Positions 26,285 through 38,412 are shown, counted from the stretch's first letter. The stretch: DNA of 64,000 bases from Steinernema hermaphroditum (GCA_030435675.1 CM059621.1:13888001-13952000); one strand, 5' to 3'. The notes: generated by a model not told the origin, from the letters alone. Made by a program: numbers and translations.

Positions 26285-27058
26285 TGTGAGTTTTATTGAA
26301 AAAGCATTTCATTTGTAATCGGTCGGGATCGGTTCAACGCCAACCTCTGCCTGAAACCGACCGGTCCTCAGTGATCATTCCACTCCCGTATGGGCATAAT
26401 GTGAGATAAATTTCATGATTTCCCGTCTCTTTTTTTACATTAAGGGTCCTGCTGGCGCTAGGACGCTGGTAGCCCAGCGGTGGAAAACACACTAAATACC
26501 TAACGGCCTTTTGGATGGAGACACGGTATCGGATTCGGTTGAACGATAGCTCCGAATTCTACAGTACCATAATCTCCTATCTTGCAAACAGTCTTTATTC
26601 AATTCAAGGTGCACCCAATTTCCTTTGTTTCCTACTTCCAGTTACCATGAAGTGTTTGTTTCGTGGGTTCGCAAACATTTCCTGAAATCTCCTCCAATTA
26701 ACCTCTGGCCATTATTACCGTATTCAGTCATCCATCGGTTGTTGTGATTTCATTCTACTTTAAGTCCGACCTTCACCTAATCCACATCCTGACCGTGCAC
26801 TCTCTCGTCACTTTATTTTTACACGCAAAAACAAACATTTAGCCACCGGCGGTTCGTTTCCGAAGATGTCCTCAAAGCGCGTCATGAGTCTTCTTCTGAC
26901 TCTTCAGGGACACTTCCGAGTCGCTTAGACACAAGGAACATAGATGACGATGCCGTCGGATTAGTCACCACCGGTGAGTAAGTTCTGTTTTTGAGTTGTC
27001 AGTCATAATATCTATTGTATGACATGTTTCGTACCCTTTCTCTGATGCTCTACGCTAC
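26285..27058. other. Rep-A fragment and unassigned DNA
   Basis: About 26285-26400 matches the right part of Rep-A (AAAGCATTTCATTTGTAATCGGTCGG..). The following DNA contains a possible donor (ACCACCG|GTGAGTAAG, about 26972) after a short open stretch, but no gene could be built from it. Confidence 0.4.
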
Positions 27059-27529
27059 ATGGGAGTGTACAAAGCTGCAAAACATTCACACAGACTGGAA
27101 AACAAGTATAAGAGCATTAGAGTTCATACAGAGAACTTGGCAGTCTTTGCAGTGGTGGTGGAAAACACTGACGCCATTAGACGAAAACAAACTACGGTAT
27201 GGTACACTACTACAAAGCCAATCACATTGGGAAATCTGTGGCAATCTGAACTTCTTATGATTCTTATGTTCGCTTCAAAAATTGTCGATTATATTGCAAG
27301 AAAATTCAATAACTTAATACTACTCAACGAAAGCCTTATCAGTAAGTATCCGAAAAACTCAGCCTTCTCGGGTAGAGTGCACACCAATGAAGTGCTCATA
27401 GACTCGTTTTTATTCAAGTCTAACCCAGGGAATAAATGGATGGCCTTGCGGTCTCGAAGACATAGTGAAAAGGAGCCCGTCTATTCTGAACTATCTGCGA
27501 GACTCATTGCGAAAGCGCTTCATTTGTGA
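27059..27529 (+). CDS. uncertain 156-codon open frame
   Basis: A Met-initiated frame of 156 codons in AT-rich DNA, which is long for chance here. The composition is plausible for a protein (hydrophobic patch LLMILMFASKIVDYIARKF in the middle) but I recognise no family. Its last ~25 codons run into a Rep-A fragment (GCGAAAGCGCTTCATTTGTG), so the natural end is not preserved. It could be part of a degraded element or a gene truncated by repeat insertion. Confidence 0.22.
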   Translation: MGVYKAAKHSHRLENKYKSIRVHTENLAVFAVVVENTDAIRRKQTTVWYTTTKPITLGNLWQSELLMILMFASKIVDYIARKFNNLILLNESLISKYPKNSAFSGRVHTNEVLIDSFLFKSNPGNKWMALRSRRHSEKEPVYSELSARLIAKALHL

Positions 27530-27625
27530 TCGGTCCGAGTCGGTCGGACGCCAGCCTCAGACCTCATTTTGTCTGCTGACTGAAACCGACAGTCATTCTG
27601 ACCGTTCCCGTCCGGACAGAATCCA
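27470..27625 (+). repeat. Rep-A right-part fragment
   Basis: CGTCTATTCTGAACTATCTG..GACTCATTGCGAAAGCGC..CCAGCCTCAGACCTCATTTTG matches 2932-3060 and 29217-29310. Confidence 0.6.
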
Positions 27626-28907
27626 TAAAGCAAGAGATGTTTTATGTGTCAAGTTCAGAAGATTTTTGCGAGCTTCGTAGGAAGAGAACAGCGGGTTGGA
27701 GATCTTATAGGTTTCCGACAAGATTTCCGAGACCAAAAATTCTAGTTTATGAAATTATCTTCGTCTGAACTATTTTTAAAAAGCAAACAAAGGCACTATA
27801 ATGAAAAGTAAATAGCATTAGCGTTGATGTCGCCTATTGTCTACTTTCTCTCTATAAAATAATGGCCTTTGTAAAAAGAAAGGAGTAGGAAACATGATTA
27901 CTGTAGCGAAACAATTGGAAAAATTATCGTTGACGCAAACACACACGGCGTCAATGAACTCCACATTTGGCTCCGTTTTAGAAAGACTCGATTAGCTGTG
28001 CTATTGTTAGACGCGCTGTTCAGAAATGAAGGAAAGAAAACAAAAATGAGAATAGAACTTATCGGAAGTCAGAGCTCACTTGCAAAGTAGCTCGTTTAGC
28101 CGAGAGTCTATAATCATACAATCGTTGTTTAGTCAGTTTTCTGAATGGAAGTCGGTAACAAAGAGAACAAAAATTGCCAAGGATGAACCCATGTTCCTGT
28201 ATATGATCTACCGGTTGCAGCGAAATTCACATTTTTCATTCAAATTGTATCATATGGATTCGTTCGCAAGTCACGACCTAGAAGAGGCTGATACCATACG
28301 ACATGTGAAGCAGTCGGCATAACCGCAACTTCGAACAAAATACTCTGATAGAAGTGACCTTGAGAGGTCTTCGTGAAGACGTGTGACATCTTCTTTTGTT
28401 TTCCTAGCTTTCTCGGAGTCAGAAACTTCATGTTGCACCGGTGACAGTTAGACGCTGTGTGGGCACCTCTTTTGAACTTCTTTTGATGTGGAATCAGTCC
28501 TGTGCACTACCTAACTTCTCCTACCTAAAAATTAGTAACTGATCGCCTGTGTAAATAGCCCTCGATATCCTCCACGGATGAATGAATGCAGACCTCCCAC
28601 AAGAACACCTCATGGTAGACCAAATGGTGAGATGAGTTCAAGAAGGCGACGATAACGAACGTTTGGGTCTGCCCTGGGTCGTGGTGGGAGCCCGGGGCGT
28701 CTTCTCTACAGGAGAATGCAGCTGCATCAATGATTGGAATTGTAATTCCGATTCGGAATAAACACTTAGCACATCATCTGTTTATTTGATACACAAAAAT
28801 CAGTTGAAAATTTTGCAGAAAAGTGTCAACTGCAATTCCAATTCCAAGTGCATTCGTTCTTATAATCATGATTATTCATATGAGCGCCGCTTTGTATGTT
28901 AACAATT
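27626..28907. other. gene-free stretch
   Basis: No supported gene or element. Confidence 0.45.
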
Positions 28908-29375
28908 GTGATGTGATACCGTGAACTTAAAAGTTCTATAATACACATTATGACTCTCTTACATGTGTCATAGCTAGCAGTTTGAGTTGTCAGTCCAAAA
29001 TTTCTGAATGGCTTTGCATACTTCTGTCTAGATGCCCTTTTTGTAAATCGATAAAATTTGAACATGTACGTGGATGTACATGATGGCCAAAAAAAGACAT
29101 CTAGACAGAGGTCTGCCATGTCATTTCCGAGAGTATGCTAAGGTGATACCGGTCGAGATAAGGAAAAACGAAGAAAACCGACGAGAAACCGTCTCGAATA
29201 CATAGAAGCAGGGAAGTCGTCTCATCTGAACTGTCCGTGTCACGAAACCGTTTTATTCGTCATCTGTCAGACGCCAGCCTCAGACCTCATTTTGTCTATA
29301 ACCGATCGCTCCAACGAACTCGTCGTTTCTAAATGGCTTTGCAGACTTCTGTCTGCATGCCCTTTTTGGTCCACC
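28908..29375 (+). repeat. Rep-A family copy, uninterrupted
   Basis: It matches 2148-2449 plus 2922-3060 in order, including the hairpin (about 29011-29120), with the mariner derivative absent. It therefore approximates the empty insertion site. A further hairpin arm (CTTCTGTCTGCATGCCC) follows at about 29346. Confidence 0.65.
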
Positions 29376-30222
29376 CTGCAAACAGTGGATCCACTATCCT
29401 GTTTGTGCTTTATTCTTGCATATTTCCCCTATTACCCAGTGCGTACCCAAACTCATACGTAACTTTCTCAGAAACGTCCTTTTTAAGTAGGACAATCAAA
29501 TCATTCCATTATCATTACACTTTCTTGTAGACGTCGTACAAACGCTCAGATCAGTGATGCCTTTGTTAAACACTGGACAATGATCTTAAACCATTCAATG
29601 GTGACAACGTCCCCGGTTCCATCACGTCGATCGCTCCTTGACGTCTTGTCGACCGGTTAGTCACCCTGTGACTCAGCATCTCTAAAAGTATCGCTTCGAT
29701 AATGCGCCGTAATCCGCTAAGTCGATTAGTCACTCGCTAATTGAACGTCGAAAGCTGCTGGATTCAGGAAAGCGGATAGAAAACATACTGAGAGAAACAA
29801 AAAACACATCATACGGTCCAAAAGAGAGTAGTCATTGCCAAAAAGATGTCAAAACGAACTTGATCAAAATCAAAAGATTTAAAAAAAGATAAAACTATTG
29901 GACTACGCGTCAACTCATTGAATTACACTTAAGCCCTATGAGATCTCGTTCATCCGAGCAAAAGAACACACTCAATTAGTCTTGTTCGTCACAGAGTGCA
30001 ACTCATTTTGGAATTACGGTACCATTTCAGTTTGAAAGAACCCAAACGGCCGAGAACATGAGAAAGATGTGATTCAAGAGAGCTTTCGGTACCGATGTTC
30101 CCAGAATGAGCGTTTTGAGTGTATCTTCTCGTATCTCCCCGTATTAAAGGACGAAGACGTGCGCAACAAAAATTGAGAATTATTCAAAAATCATTTCAAA
30201 AAAGGGGATAACTTTATGGATC
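29376..30222. other. gene-free stretch
   Basis: No supported gene or element. Confidence 0.45.
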
Positions 30223-30471
30223 ATGAATGAACGTAGCAAAAATAAAACGCCTTTTAAGAGCACTTTTGATCAAAAAAAGCCTTCAAACCGCGCGAATCCG
30301 ACTACCAAGCCGTCTGATCCTGTGCCTTCAGCACGTAGCTATCATGAACAAAATGGTCATGGCCTCGAGAAAATGAGAAAACGGAATCACCGGTGGGAAA
30401 CGGATTTCAAGTTGTTTGGAAATAATACCGCATCTCTTTTTGACGGACATAGAGTGCGTATAGGTAGCTGA
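30223..30471 (+). CDS. uncertain 82-codon open frame
   Basis: A Met-initiated frame of 82 codons, rich in Lys, Arg, Asn and Ser (KNKTPFKSTFDQKKPSNRAN), unlike the surrounding random frames. A possible donor (AGA|GTGCGT) lies near its end. No family was recognised, and no upstream acceptor or downstream poly(A) hexamer was found at a convincing distance. It could be a remnant exon. Confidence 0.2.
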   Translation: MNERSKNKTPFKSTFDQKKPSNRANPTTKPSDPVPSARSYHEQNGHGLEKMRKRNHRWETDFKLFGNNTASLFDGHRVRIGS

Positions 30472-33400
30472 TTTTTTGCACAGTTTATATACTCACCTAG
30501 GCCTACCGTTTTTGAAGATGGGATAGGATTGAGTGCGAGGAAAAAAACAAATTTAAATATGTTGGAGAAGCGAGGAGAAAAACTATGGGCCGGAGCTGAG
30601 TCGAACCTGAACCACAAAAATGGCAGGCAAGGCACTATCCAGCTCGACCACACACCTGTTCTCATCTATGTTGCCGTAGTCGGCTATATTCATATGGGCC
30701 TAACTTTCGAGGGGTGTTTAGGTAGTGAATCTTGATTGAGGGCACGCGATTCTGGGTGCGCGTGATTGCCACACCAAGCTCTACCGCCCCCACCATATCT
30801 GAACCCGATCCGCGTCTGGCACTTGGGAGCCTTCCCTTGTACCAGGAAGATTCACGACGATCTGAGTCGACTGAAGTGAGGGATGCAAGCAGGTCGAACC
30901 AAACACCACTGAAACCCCCAAAGCATGTTTGCACGACACAATTTGTTGAATCAACTCAAGGCAGATAGGTCCGATCCGGCAGTGTCTACGGGACTACGGC
31001 TTCAAATGATGCAGAAGTTCAACACAAGCAAACAGAAAAAATAACCACCCATGTGGTAAAAAAGTACTTTTAAAAGGGCAAACTCATTCACAGTAAAAAT
31101 TTACCTTACAAGACACAATTTGCAAATAAATTAGCACCAACCAAACCTGCTCCAACAACTGCACCGCCTAAATAAAAGGCTTTGACCGCCTTCCTGGAAT
31201 CGCTTCTTCGTGCTCATTCAAGAACACAGAACTCAACATTTTTTATCTTTTCGTAAACGAAACGGTGTTCTGCATCAAGTCCTGCTTTGCGAAAATTGGA
31301 TTTATCAATGTATATCTCACATCGCATGTGATCTTGTTTCCCTTCCAGCATCATAAACACAATCAAAACGGCTTCCACCCTAAGAGCTCGCACTGAACCC
31401 GGCTTCTATGTGCCCTTTTATAAGGATTCATGTGCAACAACACATTTTGCGAACTTGAATTTTTTGAATCCGTAGAAGATGAATGGATCCTGGAGCATTT
31501 CGAGGTCATCTTGAAGCAAAAGGGATCAGTTGGATCAATTCAAAAATTTTCTAGAAATTTTCCATTCATTCAGGGTATTACGGTATTCCTCAGATCAACA
31601 CGACTTTAACTGTGATTCTTCCACAAAAACCGCCCCTGGACGTCATGCAGTGACATCTGAGTCACCACTTCTACGAAAACTTTTACATCATTTTTAAATT
31701 TCAAGCCAAAACAGGATTAACGACTTTAGCGAAAGATCCAACATCACTTTGCGTTCGTCCAAATCACAAGTATTCTTCAAATTGGAATGGACGTAGGACT
31801 CGAAAAAATATGAAATGTTTTATGCTGTTGCCAGTTTATGATCACTGTTAGGATGTAGTGATGACACCTCGGATACCCAGCCGCTTCTTTATTGGCTTCT
31901 TAAACCAAAACGATTGAATGAAGAATGAACCACTCAATACGATCCTTCATACAGGGTAGCCTGTAAAGAAGACGCCTCGGGCTCCCACGACGAAGCCCCT
32001 GTACCGTAGCCCCCAGAAATAGCATCTAGACAGAAGTATGCTATGTCATTTCCGTGAGCATCCAATCGTGCGATCGGTCGGTTTCCTTCCTTTTTCTGTT
32101 TTGCGACCGGTGTCGCACCGTTGAATGCTTACGGAAATAACATTGCAGACTTCTGTCTAGATGCCCTTTTTGGGTTAGGAGGGTGAGAGACTGTCTGGAC
32201 CCGGCAAAGGGCACTTGTCTTGTCTTCCAGACTCCTTTGTCGACAATCACGTTCGCTATATGTGCAGCCAGAGACTCACACAAGACTATCCTTTGGTATT
32301 CTCACCGTACAAAAACAAACGAAAACATAGAAATCCCGAAGTGTCCCACTTCCTCATATCCAAAGTCTTCTTTCACCTCCCGTCACTTCGAACCTGAGAA
32401 GATCTTCGGTCGCCGGACCCTTCATTCTCCCAATCTTCTCAACGAGATTAGTTTCACCGAGTAATTACTTTGCCTAAGAATGATGTGATCCGATGATATC
32501 ACGGACTCCCAGCCGTTTCGGAATTTTCTGTCGAAGGGGAAAACAAAGTGCGGTTCCCTTTAGAGGCGCCCACTGACTAATTGCGGAGTTGTGCACTTCG
32601 TTCCCACGGGAACATGACTGAGCTACTTCTTGAGTACTTCTTGTGTGCAGTATTTAAAAATGCGATTTTTCGAAGAATCTTCATATAAATAGAATGATGG
32701 TGATGATGAATCCGGTCAGAATCCCCGCATGAAGAAGCGCTGTTTTTCCAGATCTTGGCTTCTAGAGGATATGAATAATCCGCTAACATTTAGGGTAAAG
32801 ATAACAAATGACTAACATCGATGATGTTGGCCAGGATGTCGATGACTAACACAGGAAGAGCGCTTCCGTGTGGTACGGCGACGGAAGGCCGATCTCTGCT
32901 GGTGAAGGCGGAAGGCACACAGGATGGCACAACCCTAATGAGACGAGAGACGTGCAGGAAACTGAGTCTCTGATTCGTCCAGAAAACAGAATGTACTGAT
33001 TCATCGTTTTCTGCAGAAAGATGATGAACAGGAGTATACCATCTTTTGTTATCTGCCCTCTACAGTCATGCAGATAGATTCTCTACGGAATGGCAGTGCG
33101 TTAGGGCGCAGCGGTAAATTCCCTAGAGAATGTTTTAGAGGATTCATGCCTCAAGCCATCATAGCTCTAGCCGAAGGTACTTCCTTGTTCTGATTCATAT
33201 TCACTGTGCAGCCCGATATAAACGGAAAACTTCGTTATCGATGAATCAAAAATGAACGAATCATATGAAATCATAATCACATAAGATGAATCAGTGAGTT
33301 AAGTCAATTTCCTTCCAGTAATGTCTCTGCAGAAAACAAAGAAAACAACGGAAGCAGGATAGCTAATCACAACTCCAGCGTGTAATCGTGCAACAAAAAT

Positions 33401-33730
33401 GTGTGGTGACCACAAAGATCTAAGACGTTAGAAGATGAGAGACTTCCCGAATTCAGCCTTTCCGCATAAATCAGGATCACCGAATATGAAGCTTTAATGG
33501 TAGATCAGCCATGTCGTGTCGGGAGTAACGTATCACCGCGAATAGAGTCGAATAGCACTCCAATATACCGATTTTCTAAATAAGGGGTTTTGGGCATCAC
33601 TAAAAAATGAAAGATTGCTTTGAAGCCTTTTCGGACTTTAGTCTTCAGCCATCCCTTCTATCATCTCGATTGGAGTGATAGATTGAGTTCATGCTAATGG
33701 TGAAGAATGAGAGGAATAAATGATAACTAA
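30472..33730. other. gene-free stretch with a Rep-A hairpin
   Basis: About 32010-32175 carries a Rep-A-type hairpin: ATCTAGACAGAAGT and ACTTCTGTCTAGATGCCC about 130 bp apart in inverted orientation. No gene is supported. Confidence 0.5.
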
Positions 33731-34262
33731 AGGCCCATTTATACTCTGCGCGACACAAAACGCCCTTTTTGGTGTCGCTTAGCTTGTCTACGTGTGACTA
33801 TAGCCTTGTTCATTCTCCCTCCGACGCGACGCGACACGACGTCGGCCGACGTCGGCTCACGTCGCGTCGCGTCGCGTCGGAGGGAGAATGAACAAGGCTT
33901 ATTTAAGCAAAACCGAATAAAACTGCAGAGTCATGATGCTTTCGGATCGGGCTATCAAACCATCATCTGAAAAAAATCTTAGGTTAACTTTAAGTAGGTT
34001 AAGTTAACTGTCGCTTAGCTTCAACTTGACTGTCGCGCAACTGTGTCGCGTAGCTGCGCGACAGTCAACTTGAAGCTAAGCGATAGTTAACTTAACCTAC
34101 ATGGCATGTTCCAAAATTTTTTTTCTGATGATGGTTTGATAGCCCGATCCGAAGGCATCATGACTGTGCAGTTTTATTCGGTTTTGCTTAAATAGTCACA
34201 CGTAGACAAGCTAAGCGACACCAAAAAGGGCGTTTTGTGTCGCGCAGAGTATAAATGGGCCT
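33731..34262. mobile_element. Harbinger-like foldback MITE with TAA duplication
   Basis: The ends AGGCCCATTTATACTCTGCG and the reverse complement bound a nearly complete hairpin, and both flanks carry TAA. The arms run through GACACAAAACGCCCTTTTTG and GATAGCCCGATCCGA to a second hairpin at the centre (about 34005-34095, GTTAAGTTAACTGTCGCTTA). A 3-bp TAA duplication and GGCCCATTTA-like termini fit PIF/Harbinger-type non-autonomous elements; no transposase is present. Without the nested 98-bp insert and its target duplication the unit is about 431 bp. Confidence 0.82.
33802..33899. mobile_element. nested 98-bp hairpin element with TAT duplication
   Basis: It begins AGCCTTGTTCATTCTCCCTC and ends with the exact reverse complement; the centre is made of GTCGCGTCG/CGACGCGAC words and ACGTCGGCCGACGT. 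It splits the left arm of the surrounding foldback. The right arm, which reads GACTATTTAAGC when inverted, lacks it, so the insertion and its TAT target duplication are directly visible. Confidence 0.85.
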
Positions 34263-36700
34263 TAACACAACCTGCCTGATGGACCGCGATCCTTTCATAT
34301 TAGTCGTAATATCGTAGTCATGCTTTAGATGGATGTTGTGACTTCAGGCGAGCTTATATGCGCTCGCCACTAGGCCTTATCGAGCGACCAATTGAACTCA
34401 ATCACTTGGTACTTGGTAATGCAGCCCTTGTCCAAAAATATAATTTTCAGCGATCTGTGCAGCTTTTAAAAAATCGGTTGAAATTTAGCACACAAGTCGA
34501 CTCGGTGAACTTTGAGACGTGAACCAAAAAACGCACATTTTTTGTTATTTAAGAAGTAACCTAGCATGGTTAGATACTTCCCAATGAAGGCTTAAATAGC
34601 CCGATTGTTTTTTCTCTGTGGGCTTTCTCTGTTACTGCACAGATCAAGGACGAAGCTTTGAACCGACATGAAGCCGACTCGAAGTGAAATTTCGAGCCAA
34701 TCACTCCGACGATTGAAGCCAAGAGAAATGAGGTTTTCTTTGAAATCCGAGTTAGCTAGGCTTGGCTCAGTTCACTTCACTGTTTCACAAACATTTAAAA
34801 ATCACACTAAAATGATCGCAATATACTCTTAAGCCTCCATCCCTTTGGGCCCCAAGGTCCGAGATCCAAAATGTAATTCCTCAAGACGATCTTTTAAAAC
34901 GACGTTAATCGAAGCAGCTCTAAGCCTTCGAGAAGTAACCAACTTATTACTACAAACCTTAATAACACAGAGTAGCCCAAAGACGCGATTAAACCTCGAA
35001 GTCAACATCGTTCCTCTTCCCAGATCCCCATGTTTTCCAATCACATGCGATCCAGCAAAAGACCACAATGCCAAAAAAAGCGAAAGACGGCATTTTCGCT
35101 CAGAAACGGCGTGAATTTCTCACACTTTACTTTCGGGATAAGCTGAGTTGGCATTCTCACATCCTGTTGACTCTGACTCACTCGGCTCCAAAGTTAGCAT
35201 GAAGGAATCAAATATCTCTCGGAGTCAGACGAACAAAAGATGGAGTCCAAATGCAGAATTGCAATCACCCTGGGCAAGGAACTTTGAACCTATTATACCT
35301 GCTTGACCTGTTGATTGTTTTCGATGAGCATAGCTAGGGACGGGACGGGGCATGGACCGGGGAAGAGTTGATTCTTTTTCGGACTTTTGCTTTAACTGCA
35401 CTGAAATCAATTAATGTGCTCCTACATACTTTCTAAGAATTCTTCCACATGACTCTGCTGCTTTTATCGACCATTTCCTCCCTCTCTAATCCAAACGCTC
35501 CGCCGAAAACATCCACTTCTCCACTTCATTCCACCGTAGCGAGGTGACATTTCGCTCCCACCATCTTGTTGACGCTGACTAAGCGCGCAGCTTCCGACCT
35601 TAAGTAGGTGGTAAACAACGCTTAACCGATAAAATTGGCTATTTTCGTCCTGTTTTCCGGCACGGCCATTCGCTACTTCGTTGATCGGATCTTAAACCTC
35701 TGATGTAATAATGAGTAATCTCCTCGAAATGAGCCTGTTTACGGCAACAACTCAGCACGTTTCACCGCTCTGTTGCGGTCGATGGATGAATAGACCAAGA
35801 AACGAAGGCCAAAGTTCAAATCCTGTAGACGGCTAATGGGCTCAAAGTTAATGCCTGTTCCGGCTTATCCCCAATCCCACACAGGAAGACATTAATTATC
35901 ATGATTACAGTGGAAATTTTGAAGATGACAGATCCATGTCATCCGCGAATTAAGGTTTAATTATTTCGATTTTTCGGTTTTGATCCTATCGAAGGAGATA
36001 ATAAAATCAAACATATATTCAATTAAACTCTATGTGTAGTCAGAAGATGTGGAAGGAATCGATTAGATTACTGTAGTTTCCCGACTTTTTCCCTATTTTC
36101 AATCACACGATATGGTCCTTTTGTGTATTTTTCTTTCCAAGTTGTGGAAACAATGTGTCATAATAATGACAGCATGTCTGGGAACACATTTCAGACGTCT
36201 GCGTTATAAACTAGACGTTTGAATACGTCGCTGGTAAAGTTTTTTGTGCTTTTAACTTCCTAGAATGATGATCTGCCGGTCTAGACATGTCTCTTTTAGC
36301 AGCTTTAGTCCAATTTTAAAATGTCTGTTAAAATACACTGCACGATAATTCAAGATGGTTAATTACCCAAGTTATAAGACTGGGCAATAGAAGAGCAGTC
36401 TTATGCTTAGACCATAGGCAATAGTCTGTCTGTTTTAGGACGCATGGCACAGGGTGTCTGCAGAGTGTCTATCTGTACACAGACTGTCTGTCTGGAGGGA
36501 TCGGAGACACCGGTCTACCTTCGCCAAAAGACGATCGAGCTTTCAGAGTTCGAGACTTCACTACCGCAGACCTCTTTGACATATCCTTTATAGAACGAGA
36601 AACATGTTGTAAAATGCATAAATATAATAATTTATCACAATTCATCAGAACAGCTAATTACAGAAAATCAACAATTGACCCTTTCGGCCTTCGGCAGTGC
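34263..36700. other. gene-free stretch
   Basis: No supported gene. Short frames on both strands at 34829-35114 overlap each other and have no motif. Confidence 0.45.
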
Positions 36701-36723
36701 CCCTGAACCCCGCGACGAACAAC

Positions 36724-37629
36724 TCAACACTCCAGACGATGGACCAGGAAGGGGCGCTCCTCGTGCTCTTCGGGGACCTCGATACGAAACCTGACGAAGT
36801 CTTTCGCGCTGGGACTCGTCTTGAACACCAGAAGTCCCCTATGGCAAATGACCTTCTTCTCGACATTCAAAAGGCCGTTGTGCTGTTTGCAGAAATGTCC
36901 GGCGCGGTACTCGTACTGCTTGTAGTTGGGTCCCATCACGATCGAGACGGCGGAGTCGCAGTCGGGCTGCGAGAGACGCAGCTCTTCGATGATCACCTTG
37001 ACTCGGCCCGGGAAGGTGACCAGGCAGGTGTCGTTGACGCCGTTGGACTCGAGCGTTAGGGAGCGCCCGAAGTGGTTGTAGAGGAGGTCTTCGCGACAGT
37101 CTGAAATTTCCAAAATAAATTTTTAATCAACAGAAAATCCAGGACTTACGGAGCTTATCGCGGAGCTGGGAGACGTCGAAGGTGAGCTCCGTGGCGGTGT
37201 GGTACCTCACGGTCACCTTCTTGGAGGGCGAGACGAAGACGTTCGATTCGGAGTCGCACATGTTCACCGGGGATCGACCCTCTTCGATGACCTGAAAGGG
37301 GAATCTGTAGGAACGCCCTTCCACGTCGGTTCTTACAAAGACGCTGTCTTTCTTGATGTTGCAGACTCGTCTCAGGCTGTGGAAAGTGACTCTCAGGCTG
37401 TGTCCTTCTTGTGCCCTCAGCTGCACCGAGCACATCTGGGATCGTTTGCTGAGGTGGGCCATCAAGTGCCTGGGCATGTGGAGATCATGCAATTTTACGT
37501 GACAAGATTCTAAACAAGATCCTCAATACCGTAAGACCCCGTCCGAGTCATACCGAGCTGTTCGTAGTCATCAAAAGACAAGACCGAGGTCGGAAGTAGC
37601 AAGGAAAGGAAGAAGAGCATCGAGTTCAT
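36724..37629 (-). CDS. secreted protein with two CUB-like domains, 270 aa
   Basis: Three exons join in frame: 37629-37554, 37509-37150 and 37100-36724, with GT..AG introns of 44 and 49 nt whose acceptors read TTTAG and TTTCAG. The start MNSMLFFLSLLLPTSVLS is a clear signal peptide (about residues 1-18), so the product should be secreted. Two CUB-like beta-sandwich regions follow. One at about 27-145 has Cys-spaced segments CSVQLRAQEGHSLRVTFHSL and NMCDSESNVFVSPSKKVTVR. The second at about 147-270 has DTCLVTFPGRVKVIIEELRL, QPDCDSAVSIVMG and FVRFRIEVP. CUB domains bind proteins or sugars outside the cell; nematodes have many small CUB proteins, often induced by pathogens or stress. No protease or other catalytic domain is fused. 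A GATAAA-type poly(A) signal may lie near 36631. The splice model is inferred from sequence alone, but all phases agree. Confidence 0.82.
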
Positions 37630-37763
37630 GTTCGGAAACAACCGCTTGAGGTGCGAGAGTCTTGGCTGACTGGATTGTTGCCGCTACCGTAAAGGGTCGG
37701 AGCCTGGCCGGCCTGAAGCTCCTCCCTCGGCGCCGCCCTGTCCACGTCGCCTTCGCCTCCCCC

Positions 37764-37774
37764 GATGAGTCATC
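37764..37774. promoter_or_regulatory. palindromic bZIP-type site upstream of the CUB gene
   Basis: GATGAGTCATC is a perfect 11-bp palindrome around the AP-1/GCN4 core TGAGTCA and contains GTCAT half-sites as used by SKN-1-like factors. It lies 135 bp upstream of the start codon at 37629, in a GC-rich promoter stretch; a TATTTAAG-like stretch is near 37813. Function is inferred. Confidence 0.4.
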
Positions 37775-37869
37775 TGAGGCTCGGGGCGGAGGCTCTGCGC
37801 AGGCTTAACACTTAAATAAGGTGTTGTTTACAGCGAGACGAAGAAAGAGAGCTTCTAATGGAAGAAGGA

Positions 37870-38084
37870 GTGAAGACTATTCGCGGAGACGTCTTCGGAA
37901 ACGAAAATGCGTCTTTTCGGCAAATTTAGATTTCCTAAATGTTACATAATCAAAATGTTTCTTGGAGACGGGGAGCATGTAATATTCGATTTAATGGAGT
38001 TCTAGGGTTTCGAAGAGACTTAGAGGTTATCGAGGCCAAAACAGAATCGTGCATTTGTATCGGTAGCGATCGGTCGGGTCGCCT
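37870..38084. other. gene-free spacer
   Basis: Nothing recognised between the promoter region of the CUB gene and the Rep-B fragment. Confidence 0.4.
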
Positions 38085-38215
38085 CTCTCAGAAATGAATT
38101 GAGTGAGCGGTCGTTCTCGGTCGTCGTTGTTGGCACAATGATCGCCCCGGCTCCTTGAAGACGTGAAACACTAGGGAGTCATAGCTCCATCCACTGGCCA
38201 AGAAGACCGTAATCT
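38085..38215 (+). repeat. Rep-B fragment
   Basis: CTCTCTCAGAAATGAATTGAGTGAGCGGTCGTTCTCGG-type words (in shorter blocks) and ATGATCGCCCCGGCTCC, in the same order as at 10.0 kb. Confidence 0.65.
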
Positions 38216-38221
38216 CCACTA

Positions 38222-38412
38222 CATATGGAATACCACACGCAATGGTTATATGGAGCATACATGGACAGAATAAGCACGAATATCGGAAGTTTGATTTCGC
38301 AAGTGTAAATCAATTATTTATCTAGCCTATGCGCGCTGGCGAAGCAAATTTAAGTTCCGATATTCGTTCTGTCCATGTATGCTCCAGCCGTTGTGTGTGG
38401 TATTACATTTCT
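38222..38412. mobile_element. ~190-bp hairpin MITE
   Basis: Left arm words TGGAATACCACACGCAATGG, GGAGCATACATGGACAGAAT and CGAATATCGGAA return as reverse complements on the right side, around a loop near 38300-38345. No coding content. No clear target duplication could be fixed because the outermost bases diverge. Confidence 0.65.

Noticed and set aside
36697..37513. Plus-strand frames of 120 and 104 codons
   Set aside because: Antisense shadows of the CUB gene exons.
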